64,000 bases of DNA from Poecilobothrus nobilitatus. Taxonomy: Eukaryota; Arthropoda; Insecta; Diptera; Dolichopodidae. The stretch is from contig OX352772.1 in assembly GCA_947095535.1 (NCBI GenBank), positions 183,328,240 to 183,392,239 of the forward strand. Reading direction: 5' to 3'. The translations under genes and the position numbers were made by a program. Below the pieces are notes generated by a model. The model did not search any database and had not been told where the DNA came from. It was given only the letters and a program-made list of their open reading frames with translations. Shown in pieces: positions 49,269 through 59,091 of the stretch. Numbering within the stretch: the first letter of the stretch is position 1; each line of letters opens with the position of its first letter.

Positions 49269-51020
49269 ATTATTTTTACTACCTCTAGTGAAATTATAAT
49301 TTATTTATAGTTGGTATTAGGGCGATATGGCATGGAAATTCCGTACGAGAAAGAGATAGCAATAGTTTGAATGAAGATGCGCAAGTGATGCGTCATTGTG
49401 TTAGTAGGTCATTCCGGTTAAGTGATTTAAAGGAATTTGTGTGTACCCACAAATGAATATTATTTAGGTAAGGGGGTGTCACACTTGAGTTATTTTAATA
49501 TAAATGTGTAGGGCTGAAATATTAGTGTATGTGTATGTGTGTGGAAATGCTTAGAGAGGTAGAGGGGTATTACGTTTGAGTGATATTAATATATATGTGT
49601 AGGAGTGAAATATTAGTGTAGGGGGAAGTTATTAGAATATTAGTGTAAAGAAAATGTAATGTGTGGAGAAGGGGTGAATATTAATTAGGAAATAGTTAAG
49701 TTAGTGAATAGAAAATTTAATAGGTAAAGAGATGGGTTGAATATTGAATAAGTAGAGAGTATATAAATATAAGGGTGTAGTTGTTATGAAAGAGGTATTT
49801 GACCAGGTATCTGACCTAATAATTTAAGTTATTTGTGTAGGGGAGTGAGTACACTTCTGATAAATTGTGGTGTTTGTGTGTAGGGGTGTCACGCTTGTGT
49901 GATTTAAGAAATATAATAGAGAGGTTAATTATGAAAAGGGAGAATGATATTATTATTTTTAAGTAAGGGATAAATTGAGATTAGAAATTGAAATAGAAGA
50001 GGAATTTAAAATTAAATACAAGGGAATTTGAACCGAGAGCACTATTGGAATATAAATTTTACAAATGTGAACCCTTTAACCATTACGCTATAGAATTAAT
50101 TGCAAGTTATATGTTAATTTCAGTTTATAAATGTAAGGTTGTTTGAAATTTTTGTATCTGTGAGTTATATGATGGAATTTAAAAAAAGATATTGTTAGTT
50201 ATAAAAATATTATATTGAGAATAGTAAAATAGGGGGTTCCGTTTGAGTGATTTTTTGTTTTTAGCGAGAATGTTTTTAGCGATTAAATAAAGGGTACATA
50301 ATGTTTTTTATAAAAAATGAACTGGGAATAATAATATTAAATAAAGGTAAGTATAAAAATAGGTAGGTACAAAATATGTGTGTATTTTTTTTATAAAAAT
50401 AAATTTTATAAATATTTTTCCAAAATAAAAAAGGAATGTATGGTAGATAATATATTTACTAGATTTCAAAGTTAACCTTGAACTTAAAATTACTGAAGTG
50501 CGAAACGATAAAATAAAATTGTGAGGATATATTATATAATATATATTATATGTTATTATGCGCAACATACATTTTTTTAAAAATGCAAAGGATATTATTT
50601 TTTGTGTAAGGGTAAAGAAAAAAATCAAATCTAATATTGAACTTGACTCAATTTTGAGCTTGCTGAAGCAGAATAGTAAAACAGAATGAAAAAATGTAGA
50701 TAGATACATATTATGCGCAAAATAAATATGAAAAAGGATATTATTTTTTTTTTTTGTAAGGGAAAGTAAAAAGGAAAAGCATACTAATAATATGTGCAAA
50801 ATATTTGATATAAAATAAAGGGGTGTAGTAAATATTGATCTTGACCTTGATTATCAACAGGTAGTAAGGAGTAAGTACCTATAAATATAAGAAATGGAAA
50901 TTATGCTCGAGAGTTTTTTGTTTTTTAGTTTTGTATTAATTCTAAATGAAAAAGTATAATTTTTTTGTAAAATAAAAATTTTTATTATGATTTTTTAATT
51001 GTTTTTTAACATGTTTAATT
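49269..51020. other. non-coding gap in the Polinton, C-poor on the plus strand
   Basis: After the PolB C-terminus is lost, the plus strand becomes rich in G, T and A and strikingly poor in C (especially 49440-50290, with repeated 'gtgaaatattagtgta' and 'aggggtgtcac'). Partial repeats appear at about 50580 and 50735 ('ggatattatttttt..gtaagggaaagtaaa'). A 163-codon hydrophobic open stretch on the minus strand (50308-50799) is most likely a by-product of this composition. A tRNA-like stretch lies at 50020-50100. Confidence 0.4.
50018..50098 (-). other. tRNA-like stretch with A- and B-box matches
   Basis: On the minus strand, 'TAGCGTAATGGTTAAAGG' resembles a pol III A box and 'GGTTCAAATTCCC' a B box, about 45 bp apart. 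The T-stem and acceptor stem do not pair, so it is not a functional tRNA. It could be a SINE trace or chance. Confidence 0.25.
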
Positions 51021-51023
51021 ATT

Positions 51024-51212
51024 TTATAGAAATCTTGTTTTATATATGTGTTCTCGGTGTTGAGTTGTAAGAATTTTAGAAATTATGAAACCTATATTTT
51101 TGATACGTTTTTGAAATCTGCATCTATCTCTAGCACATTGTTCCCACACACTTTTTCGAGCAGCTCTATATGCAAAATTCCAAACGTTCTTATTAAATTG
51201 TACGTTTTTCAT
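51024..51212 (-). CDS. 62-codon basic ORF, not recognised
   Basis: An open frame from ATG 51210-51212 to a stop at 51024, rich in Arg/Lys with Cys (WEQCARDRCRFQKRIKN). It has no known domain. It sits just upstream of, and divergent from, the ATPase remnant. Basic small proteins are common in Polintons, but the orientation is opposite to the rest of this element. It may equally be chance. Confidence 0.2.
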   Translation of the reverse strand: MKNVQFNKNVWNFAYRAARKSVWEQCARDRCRFQKRIKNIGFIISKILTTQHREHIYKTRFL

Positions 51213-51247
51213 TTTTCTTTTTAATTTATTTTTGTTTTATAATTTGG

Positions 51248-51595
51248 ACTAAATTTAGTTTTTCCACAGCTGCCAATTCTTTTAAAAAATATTGTTTTTC
51301 ATTTCCTCGCGAAAATTTTAAATCAACTATTAGAAAGTCACAGATTCTAACATTGTCACGCCAAATTTATCCCAATAAAATGAAAGAATTCCAAAAAGTT
51401 TATAATGAAGTAATGTTATGACCACAAGGTTATATATTTATAGATCTTGATATTAACGATTTATTTAGATTAAAAAGTGATTTATTAGGAGAGAATTTTT
51501 GTTTTTGTAAAAAAGAAGATTTAGATAACTTAAGTGAGAAATATGAAACGATTGAATTCAAACCAACATATATTGCATCTATTAAAAAACTCTAA
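51248..51595 (+). pseudogene. packaging-ATPase C-terminal remnant (Polinton)
   Basis: An open frame of 116 codons with one nonsense codon (51419-51421). It reads FPRENFKSTIRKSQ, then LSRQIYPNKMKEFQKVYNEV and GYIFIDLDINDLFRLKSDLL. This 'pRdk.qi..laRQiYP....f...y......gYifiDl....D..RlrsnI' pattern is the C-terminal part of the FtsK/HerA-type genome-packaging ATPase in Polintons and adintovirus-like elements. The Walker A/B half is gone. It overlaps the next ORF. The identification is by pattern memory only. Confidence 0.45.
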
Positions 51596-51860
51596 GCCGA
51601 AATTCCAAAAAATTATTATAAAACATTGTGCACCTGAAGTAATAAAAACATTGTGTGAAATAGCATTGAATATATTGAAAGGTAATTGTAATTTAAGTAA
51701 AAAAGCAATAAACCAATTGAAAAAGTATAAAAAGGAGTTGAGATCTTTAATTTGCCATAAAAAGTCTTTACTTAGTAAACGGAAAACTATTATTCAAAGG
51801 GGTGGATTTTTACCCACACTAATTGGCCCTCTTCTATCAGCAATAATTGGAAAGTTTTAA
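51543..51860 (+). CDS. small basic Polinton protein with hydrophobic C-terminus
   Basis: 105 codons, intact, from ATG 51543-51545 (a near alternative start lies just upstream). It is Lys-rich and helical, with NILKGNCNLSKKAINQLKKY and LLSKRKTIIQRGG, ending in the Gly/hydrophobic tail FLPTLIGPLLSAIIGKF. Proteins of this plan (basic, '..kk.viQ.GGFLP.L...', hydrophobic end) recur beside the capsid genes in animal Polintons, and a condensing or membrane-active virion role has been suggested for such proteins. The role is inferred, not shown. Confidence 0.5.
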   Translation: MKRLNSNQHILHLLKNSKPKFQKIIIKHCAPEVIKTLCEIALNILKGNCNLSKKAINQLKKYKKELRSLICHKKSLLSKRKTIIQRGGFLPTLIGPLLSAIIGKF

Positions 51861-51862
51861 AA

Positions 51863-52333
51863 ATGAACAACATATTTAATAAAATGATTTTAGTAAAACC
51901 GGAGATTTATGAAAAACTCAAACAAAATACAGATATTGAGCTCAGTGAATTATATAACAGCGTGAAAAAATTGTCTTAAATAAAAATTTGTCGGATATTC
52001 AAAAATGGTATTTATTTCGTCAAAATTTGCATAAAGTAAGTAATAAAAGGAGAATGAGCTCACCTCAGAATAAAAAGGAACAACATAAACAAGAAAGTAT
52101 AAAGCTTTACGAATCAAAGGGTGTTCAAACACGTCTTAAACCACTATTACGAAATGCAGAAGCAATTTATCAAGAGTAAACATTTTGAAATGCAATTTCC
52201 CATGGAAGAGATTTATGAACATGAACCAGCTGATAAAGTATTTATTGATTATGAAAAAGAAGAGAAAATATATTCAAAAGCAATTTCTGCTGCAAAATCA
52301 GGGCAACGTCTTAGAAAAAGGAAATCTATTTAA
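51863..52333 (+). pseudogene. Polinton small ORF(s) of unknown function, frameshifted
   Basis: From ATG 51863-51865, MILVKPEIYEKLKQ and ELSELYNSVKKLS end at a stop near 51977. The next frame continues NLSDIQKWYLFRQNLHKVSN to 52179. A third frame gives MQFPMEEIYEHEPADKVF and ends with the basic SGQRLRKRKSI at 52333. The opening ('M.LVp.e..e.Lk') followed by 'Ls..eKW.lyrq.L' is a recurrent Polinton protein without assigned function. These pieces probably derive from one or two genes. Confidence 0.4.
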
Positions 52334-52385
52334 AATGTCCAATTGTATGAAACTGATACTGGAGATATTATAACCGTACTTAACG

Positions 52386-53185
52386 TGTAATTCTAGTTGG
52401 AAAGTCGATGTTTCTAAAATTTTTATTAATGATTTTATTTCAAATACATATGGCGAAGATTGGGAAAAAAGTACCCAGGTATACATTAGGAGTATGCAAA
52501 ATAAAGATTTAATAGCAGTCAGTACAACCTACATTCCATATGATGAAAAACAAATGTTATGCGATTGGAAAGTTGTTCTATTGCCGACACTAATTCAAAA
52601 TATTAAGCCATTTCAAAGATTTTCAAGAAAAGAAGTTGAAAGACAACTGATTTGGAGGATTTTCAATTTTATAAATGATGATGCCAATTATGTAAAACCA
52701 GCAAAATCTGAAGATATGCCGCAAAATATATCTTACACTACTATATGTGCGATTAAACCAAAAATAGATATAAAATTAAGAGCAAATTTCTCTTATTCGT
52801 TAGAAGGGCTTTTAAAAACATGTTTCAATCAAGTATCATCGAAAATAGCTGATTTTAAGAAATTTAAACCACGTGTAATAGAAGGTTTCAAAATGTTTTT
52901 AGATAGTGTGCAATTCCAATTATTAAACCAGATATGTTTTTTATATACTCGGATATTATTGAACCACAAAATATAGCTGATAAAAATGTGAGATGTTTAA
53001 GAACTATCAATGTTCAAAATACTTTTAATGATATAGTAAAAGACTTCAGAAATATTCAATATTGTAAAGTAGAGAAATCATTTAATAGTATTTCAATACT
53101 TTTATGTGATAAATATGGTTACAAAATAAATTTTTCGAATAGTTCAATTCCTACAAAAATTGTATTGCATTTTAAAAAAGTATAA
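52386..53185 (+). pseudogene. Polinton minor capsid (penton-like) protein, frameshifted
   Basis: The frame 52386-52976 reads SSWKVDVSKIFINDF and onward. A frameshift near 52940 leads to FFIYSDIIEPQNIADKNVR, then LRTINVQ, DFRNIQYCKVEK and a VLHFKK end at 53185. The last 85 codons match the ending of Polinton minor capsid proteins ('lfVYsDIi..q.vGd....LLr...' to '...v.vtLHFr'), which form the capsid vertices. The N-terminal half is less certain and may include a fused neighbour. Confidence 0.6.
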
Positions 53186-53230
53186 ATAAAGCATAAAGCA
53201 TAAAGCAAGCATAAAATACATCATTTTAAA

Positions 53231-53599
53231 ATGAATCGAGTAAATTATAAGTATTATTTGATTCAGTCAGGAAGAGGTTTAGAAGATATTGGTAATTTGT
53301 TTTACTCAAGTCTACTGTATCAAAGAGGACGAGAATTAGAAAGTTTTTTCGGTGGATTAATTAGATATTTAAAGCCAATATTTAGTTCATCTGATATTGT
53401 ATCAGGTACAAATGTCAAGGAAGGTGTGAAAGATCGTGATAAATAAATCGTTAAAAATATTAGACGTGGTGCTGTTCGAAAACTCAATTAAATGTACGGA
53501 TCTGGGGAAAGAAAAAGAAATATAAAAGCTAAAACTACAAAAAGGCCAGCTTTAAAACGTTTAAGTTATTTAAAAAGAAAACTACGCCAAGTTAAATGA
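53231..53599 (+). pseudogene. Gly-rich/basic virion-type protein (adenovirus pVI-like position)
   Basis: MNRVNYKYYLIQSGRGLEDI opens the ORF, followed by LFYSSLLYQRGRELESFFGG and LIRYLKPIFSS. The pattern 'Q.GrGl.DIG.Lf.S...YQRGrG..SFFgGL.RyLkP' is highly recurrent in Polintons just before the major capsid gene. A stop at 53444-53446 and one near 53490 separate it from a strongly basic tail (GSGERKRNIKAKTTKRP) that normally belongs to the same protein. The function is assumed to be structural. Confidence 0.5.
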
Positions 53600-53623
53600 G
53601 AAAAAAAGATATTTTTGATTAGA

Positions 53624-54782
53624 ATGAGTGAATGTATGAAATCTGAATTGGATATTTTTAAAACACCACCTATTCAGTCCACCATTTTACAATCTGAAGA
53701 AGTTTGTTACAATCCTATTGCTTCTTTAGATAATTCATCAACCATTGAATTTGTTTCTCTAGGATATGATGACACATATAGGACATATTTGAGATTAAAG
53801 GTGCAAATAACTAAAAAAGATGGCACTCTTTGGAATAATGATCAAACAACTGATAAACAATTGATACCACAACCTAGTGTAGTTAATAATCTTTTACATT
53901 CATTAATAAAACAATGCAATGTTTAATTAAAAAATATTATTCCATCCGATGGAAATTATCATTATAGAGCATACATTTAGTCATTACTCAATTATGGCAG
54001 CGATGCAGCTACAACGCATTTAGAATGTGCTGATTGGATGTTAGATAAAGAAAATATAGCAAAATCAAATAATAATGGTTCAAAAGAACGACAGAAACTT
54101 TACAATAACAGCAATGTAGTAGAACTTATGGGTAAATTACATGTAGATATGTTTAATCAGCCTGTTGTTAATCTTCTAATAAATGGTGTTGATGTCCGGA
54201 TTTTAATTACTTTAGAGAAACCGGAATTTTATATTTTTTCAGCGGATACTGACGAGTCCCTATTAAAAATCATACAAGCAAATTTACTAATGAAACATGT
54301 TACAGTTAATCCGGGTATTTTACTCGCTCATAATTCAGTTTTGGCGAAAAGTACGGCTAAATATTTTTACAAAAAAGTTGAAGTAAAATCATTCACTATC
54401 CCAATGAATAGTCAAAACATATTATTAGATAATGTTTTCATTGGACAATTACCAAACACATTAATATTTTGTATGACTGAAAATTCAGGCACAGGAATAT
54501 AATAAATTTACTGGCACAGGAATACATCATAATGATAAAGGACTTCAAATAACAAAAACAATATTTAATAATGGTTTCTTTATGCTGGCATTTGATTTAA
54601 CACCAGATTCATCGGGTAATGAAGTGTGCCAGGGTTTACTCAAGCAAGGAACTGTAAGAATTGAAGCAAAATTATCAAAACCACTTCCCTCTACCTTAAC
54701 AACTATTTTGTATGGAGAGTTTGAAGCAAATATTCAAATCCATAAAGCATTAAGAAATTTTGTTTTCAACGCAACAATATGA
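53624..54782 (+). pseudogene. Polinton major capsid protein (double jelly-roll), broken
   Basis: Start MSECMKSELDIFKTPPIQST (53624). Three pieces remain: 53624-53926, about 53930-54502 and about 54503-54782. Landmarks are YRTYLRLKVQITKKDGTLW, SLLNYGSDAATTHLE, ELMGKLHVDMFNQP, GILLAHNSVLAKSTAKYFYK, FIGQLPNTLIF and TSSGNEVCQGLLKQGTVRI-like sequence near the end. Stops lie at 53924-53926 and near 53977. About 80-100 residues appear to be lost around 54500, where 'ctggcacaggaata' occurs twice. It forms the capsid shell in intact relatives. Confidence 0.8.
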
Positions 54783-55255
54783 ATTCCTTAGAGATTGCGG
54801 AAATTTTGAAATGTAATAATAGTACAAAAAAATTATTTAATGGAGTTTGGGCGCTGGATCGTATACCAAAAGTTAATAAAATACCATATTTTTTTATAGT
54901 TAATACACATATGGCTAAAGATCCTGGCGAACATTGGCTGTCAGTTTTTATACCAAAAGACGGATGTGTAGAATATTTTGATTCTTATGGACGACCCCCA
55001 CGTGAAAAACAAATTCTTAATTTATTTAAAAACCTTTGTATTGTATTTAATGAAATACATTTGCAAAGTGATATTTCGGATTTTTGTGGTCAGTATTGTT
55101 GTGTTTACATATACTACCGATGTTCTGGTAACAGCATGAATAATTTTTTTAATTTATTTAATAATGTTGATAATATTAAAAACTACATAGAAAATGATAT
55201 GTGTATAGTGAAAGAATTTAAGCGTATATTTGGAGAAAATAAAAATGTACAGTAA
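54779..55255 (+). CDS. adenain-like maturation cysteine protease of the Polinton
   Basis: The only uninterrupted gene of the element: 158 codons with an ATGA overlap on the major capsid stop. Catalytic residues are in place: His52 in PGEHWLSVFI, Asp68 in VEYFDSYGRPP, Gln96, and Cys103 in DFCGQYCCVY. The Gln-to-Cys spacing of seven equals that of adenovirus protease (Gln115/Cys122). In intact relatives it cleaves virion precursor proteins during maturation. Its survival may be chance. The length is normal for Polinton proteases. Confidence 0.85.
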   Translation: MNSLEIAEILKCNNSTKKLFNGVWALDRIPKVNKIPYFFIVNTHMAKDPGEHWLSVFIPKDGCVEYFDSYGRPPREKQILNLFKNLCIVFNEIHLQSDISDFCGQYCCVYIYYRCSGNSMNNFFNLFNNVDNIKNYIENDMCIVKEFKRIFGENKNVQ

Positions 55256-56207
55256 TGTGTTGCTAAGAAGTATAAATATTAAAATCGGTACTTGTAAATA
55301 TTCAGTTTATTTATAACAATGGAAGAATATAATACTAATAAAACCTTACTGTTATCTTATACATAGTTTTTGAATAAGGACCATACATTAGTAGTCCCAC
55401 TTGGTTTTGATCCAGAGTCTTGTGAAACAACAATTTCATTTCAACGTATTTGTAATAACCAAAGATAATATAATATGATTTTTATAATGATAATGATTTT
55501 TATAATTACAAGTATGATGAATCGAATGTAGTATATAAACGGTTTTTAAAAAAATTTCCTGCAAAACAAATTATTTAAACGTTAAACCCTATTACGTAGG
55601 TCAAACATTTTTAATTTTAAATGAGGAGGAAGATTTCGTAAAAGCATATATAACAAAATACATAAATACTTGTCGACAAAAACAACTAACATTAAAAGAT
55701 AAATAACATTAAAAGATAAAATATATATACCACAGAGTTATTATAATGTTCAATATAATTACTCAAGTCTATTTTTTGAAACACCTATTATGATAAAAGA
55801 AAAAATTTTAAAATTATCACAAACAAACATACAAACATAAAATATAATAAAAATTGTTTCATTTATTTAATATAATATTTTTTCAGAGTTCCCAATTTAA
55901 AAATTGTATAAAACGAAGAAATTTATAATTTTATACTAATTCTTACAATGAAGGTTGTGGAAGACTTCCTTAAAACTTATTCTTCTATTTTACTAGATGA
56001 ACATAAATAACATATTTTTTTATTTACAAGAATATTTAGTAAAATTTAAGGACAAAGAAAAATTTAACTTAATTTGGGTACACACTTTAGTTCATGTCCT
56101 TGAGCTTATGATAATTCAACATTCAGTCCACATACTTGTGAATGCTATTACTTAGAAAAATATGAAGCAGGACTGGATGATTTGTTCACATGATATAAAA
56201 ATCAAAA
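55256..56207 (+). pseudogene. degraded Polinton ORF remnants, unknown function
   Basis: Short open pieces on the plus strand follow one another in changing frames: MEEYNTNKTLLLSY and LNKDHTLVVPLGFDPESC (55319-55430), DFYNYKYDESNVVYKRFLKK (about 55490), YYVGQTFLILNEEEDFVKAY (about 55592), QSYYNVQYNYSSLFFETPIM (about 55733), and later STFSPHTCECYYLEKYEAGL (about 56116). They look like one or two former genes between protease and integrase. I do not recognise a family. Confidence 0.35.
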
Positions 56208-57127
56208 ATGTCAAGAAAACAAATTGTAGCTGAAATACATAGACCAGCAAGACGAATATATCTTAGAAGTAAAGTCCAGCAAAAAGGGTTAAATGATACA
56301 TGGCAAATTGATTTAGTTGAAATGATTCCGTACGCAAAATTTAATAAAGGGCTTAAATATATGCTAACAGTAATTCACATATTTTCTAAATACGCATATG
56401 CTCAACCTGTAAAAACAAAAAATGCTGATGACGTTTTAAATGTGTTAAAAAGGATTTTTAAACAAGTTAAAACTTTTCCAAAAAATATTCATTCGGATCA
56501 AGGAAAGGAATTTTGTAATTAAAAATTTCACAGCTTTATGGTTAAAAACAAAATCAATCATTATCATACTTACTCGGACATGAAAGCTTCAATTGTTGAA
56601 TGTTTTACTCGCACTTTAAAAAATTTCATGTGGAAAAATTCAGTTTGCAAGGCAACTATAATTGGATATCTATTCTAAATACTTTGTTGAAAAACTATAA
56701 TTCTACAACTCATAAAACAATAAAATTAGCACCTGAAAATGTCTCAAAGAAAAATGAAAAACTTATATTAAAAATAAGTTTAATATAAGTTTAAAATTTT
56801 TCAAAAAGAAAAATATAAAGTTGGAGATTACGTCAGAATAAGTAAAATCAAACGTGCCTTTGAAAAAGGCTATCACCTCAATTGGTCAACCAAAATTTTT
56901 AAAATAGAAAAAATAAACAACACTTATCCTGTAACATACAATTTGATGGATCATACAAACACCTAATTTCTGGTGGATTTTATGAAGCAGAACTAACACC
57001 TGTAAAATATTCTCATGCTTACCTAGTAGAAAAAGTTCTAAAAAAGCAAGGAAACAAAGTTTTTGTTAAATGGTTAGGGTTTAATGAAAAATATAATTCC
57101 TGGATAAATAAAAAAGATATAATTTAA
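56208..57127 (+). pseudogene. Polinton integrase (rve core plus chromodomain), frameshifted
   Basis: First piece 56208-56522: LNDTWQIDLVEM carries the first catalytic Asp, KYMLTVIHIFSKYAYA follows, and NIHSDQGKEF carries the second. After a stop at 56520-56522, YHTYSDMKASIVECF carries the catalytic Glu. Another shift gives SLQGNYNWISILNTLLKNYN (56650). Then KYKVGDYVRISKIKRAFEKG (about 56812) and, after more breaks, the chromodomain YLVEKVLKKQGNKVFVKWLG (57023). It joins the element ends to target DNA in intact relatives. The N-terminal zinc-binding part is not seen. Confidence 0.85.
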
Positions 57128-57299
57128 AATAAAAATATCTAGATAAATTAAAAAGTTTTAAAATAAAAACAGAATGTGTATATTTTTAAATTATGTTTTT
57201 TCTTTATTTATAATAATAATATTTCTACTAATTTCTTCTTCTTTTGTACTCATACGGAAATAAACTGTGATCGTAATAACATCATGCTTCTTCGTTCGT
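57128..57299. other. spacer between convergent integrase and second PolB
   Basis: 170 bp of AT-rich sequence separate the integrase stop from the PolB-2 stop. The minus strand may encode a few more C-terminal residues of PolB-2 beyond the stop. No inverted terminal repeat was recognised here. Confidence 0.4.
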
Positions 57300-58870
57300 C
57301 TAATATTTGATATTTGATAAAATTTCAATATTTTCAGAATTTTCAAAGTTTAATACTGCTTCTTTAATTTTTTCAAAATGAGGTTTTTGACTTGATAAGT
57401 AATTCAAACAAATTCCTTTTGCTTTGCATATGGTTTTTTCATTGTTATCTTTTGTGCTGTATAATTTATATGAATAAATTTTTGTACTCCCACTTACAAA
57501 TTCTGTAATGTAACTATTAGGGCCATAACATTCAAGTTCATCCGTCATATCGCCAATAAACTCCCCAGTCGGTGGATCATATTCGCCTTCTTTACTTACA
57601 TAAATAACCGAATCAGTATCATAGTATAATACTCGATTATCCAGCTCCTCTAAATAACTGTATAATTTAAGACGAGCCTGAGCAGTGGTGTAAGTAGCAA
57701 TCGAAACATTTACAGTGGATAAAATGTTATCCGCTTCATCTCTATACTGCCAAGTAACAATTAGGTTTTCTTCATTTATTGGCTTTCTTCATTTAGAAAT
57801 TTCTACAGATGAGTTGGTTAAAATCTCATATAAATCTGCTGGGTTGTGGATTATCTGTGTCTTTTGATGATTTTCACGTTGACCGAATTTTACCCAAAAT
57901 GAATTTAGCATTAGGTTGGAAAAAAATCTCAAACCAGCATTACTGATAATTTTGGAATATTCCAATTCAATGCCTTCATTTTCATTAAATCTTTGAATAT
58001 ATTTCTTTTTGTCTCCTTCTATAACACACCTTTTAGGCCACCATGAAGCTTGCTGCTTCATTTTTAAGAATTTATTCATCATATCTGAGAATAATCCTTT
58101 ATTATTTGAGTCTCTTTTTTATTGAGAAACTCCATACTCCCATATTTCATATATTAAAATTAATTTATATCGCTTTTCAAGACCTTCTACTACCTCATCG
58201 ATAACCCATGTATCGATAAAAGACCTTTCTTCATCTGTGTGTGCACAGAATGTTTCTTGGTTCTTTATTTCGCTACAACTTTCACATAGCGAAAACATTA
58301 ATTTGTTATTCTGCTTTATCGGTAACACAGGGTGCAAAAGCTCTTCTGGTGGTAGTATTTTGTATTTAATTAATCCATTTGTTTTTTTTTTGTTTTTTTG
58401 TTTCTCCATTTGTTTCTTTAATTTGATATGGTGAATCAAGGGGTGGGAGTTTAAATATTTTTGATCCTTAGCCGTGAGTTGTATCTGGAACTCACAAGAC
58501 CACATTTTAATTACTTTGTACCTTTAGAAAAAACAAAATCAAATATTAAAAATATGTTAAAAATATTTGAAAAATTTTTGAAAAATTATTAAAAAATTAA
58601 TACATACCCCATACTTCTTAATCGCTCAGATTTAAAAACTGTTCTTGTGTAGCTTTATCGGTTAAATTGGTTCATTTAATGGGTCCTGCTTATCATCATA
58701 TAATGGCTCGTCTCGATTATACTGAAGGCATATTGCATGACCATGGTAATAGCATCCGTGGAATTCAAATATTTCATTTGTTTCAGTACAAATTCCGTCT
58801 ACTGTAACTCCTGCTATTACAGCTTCTTTTCCTTTTGCTGAGTGTTCTATCATCATCATCATTATATAAA
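57300..58870 (-). pseudogene. polB: second, different Polinton-type DNA polymerase B, N-terminally truncated
   Basis: From the top of the minus strand: EAVIAGVTVDGIC and NEIFEFHGCYYHGH (an 'EfHGC..HGC' box), then KSERLRSMG split by a probable intron from YKVIKMWSCEF. Next come LIKYKILPPEELLHPVLPIK and SFIDTWVIDEV. The palm has motif B NSFWVKFGQREN (expected NSFWGKFG; Gly to Val). Motif C VLYYDTDSVIYVS is intact, and the C-terminus reads GPNSYITEFVSG. Stops or shifts lie near 58665, 58110 and 57795. Motif A lies in the broken stretch and was not located. The subtype differs from the PolB at 36-49 kb. Confidence 0.8.
58522..58607 (-). other. probable spliceosomal intron in PolB-2
   Basis: On the minus strand, exon ...AGTATGGG is followed by GTATGTATT, and 86 nt later TTTTTTCTAAAG is followed by TACAAAG-type exon sequence. 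Joining the flanks keeps frame and yields RLRSMGYKVIKMWSCEF, which matches the usual 'LRs.Gy.vv.mWeCeF' of this polymerase type. Unspliced, the frame meets stops. The branch region is T-rich. Confidence 0.65.
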
Positions 58871-59091
58871 TACGCCATTGTTTTTTGGCTCCCTTTTCAG
58901 AGAAAACTGCTGGACCGATTTACATGGTTTATGCATCATTAAAAAGAATGAGGGGAGGAAAAACAAAATTTGTTTTTACCTTTTTGATCGGGGTGGTAGT
59001 TTAGGAAATACTGCTTATCAAAATTTCTTGCCACATATGCATTTCATTTTTATCAAAATTTCTTGCCACATATGCATTACTAATCATTATG
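58871..59091. other. spacer with a 35-bp tandem duplication
   Basis: 'ttatcaaaatttcttgccac' plus eight more bases occurs at 59015 and 59050. Nothing else is recognised before the long direct repeat begins. Confidence 0.6.

Larger units (their letters stand above)
36565..57127 (+). mobile_element. Polinton/Maverick virus-like DNA transposon, decayed
   Basis: A plus-strand set diagnostic of Polintons: protein-primed PolB, ATPase remnant, small virion ORFs, minor capsid, double-jelly-roll major capsid, adenain-like protease and rve integrase with chromodomain. The usual size is 15-20 kb; this is about 20.6 kb because 9.1 kb of extra polymerase sequence was added by tandem amplification. Termini were not found. 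Almost every gene is broken, so the element can neither move nor make particles. Confidence 0.85.

Noticed and set aside
50308..50799. 163-codon hydrophobic ORF on the minus strand
   Set aside because: Phe/Ile/Leu/Tyr-rich peptide explained by the C-poor plus strand; contains internal DNA repeats and no family signature.
36565..57127. Polinton terminal inverted repeats
   Set aside because: I compared sequence left of PolB with that right of the integrase and found only 'atatctagat' in common, which is too short to claim.
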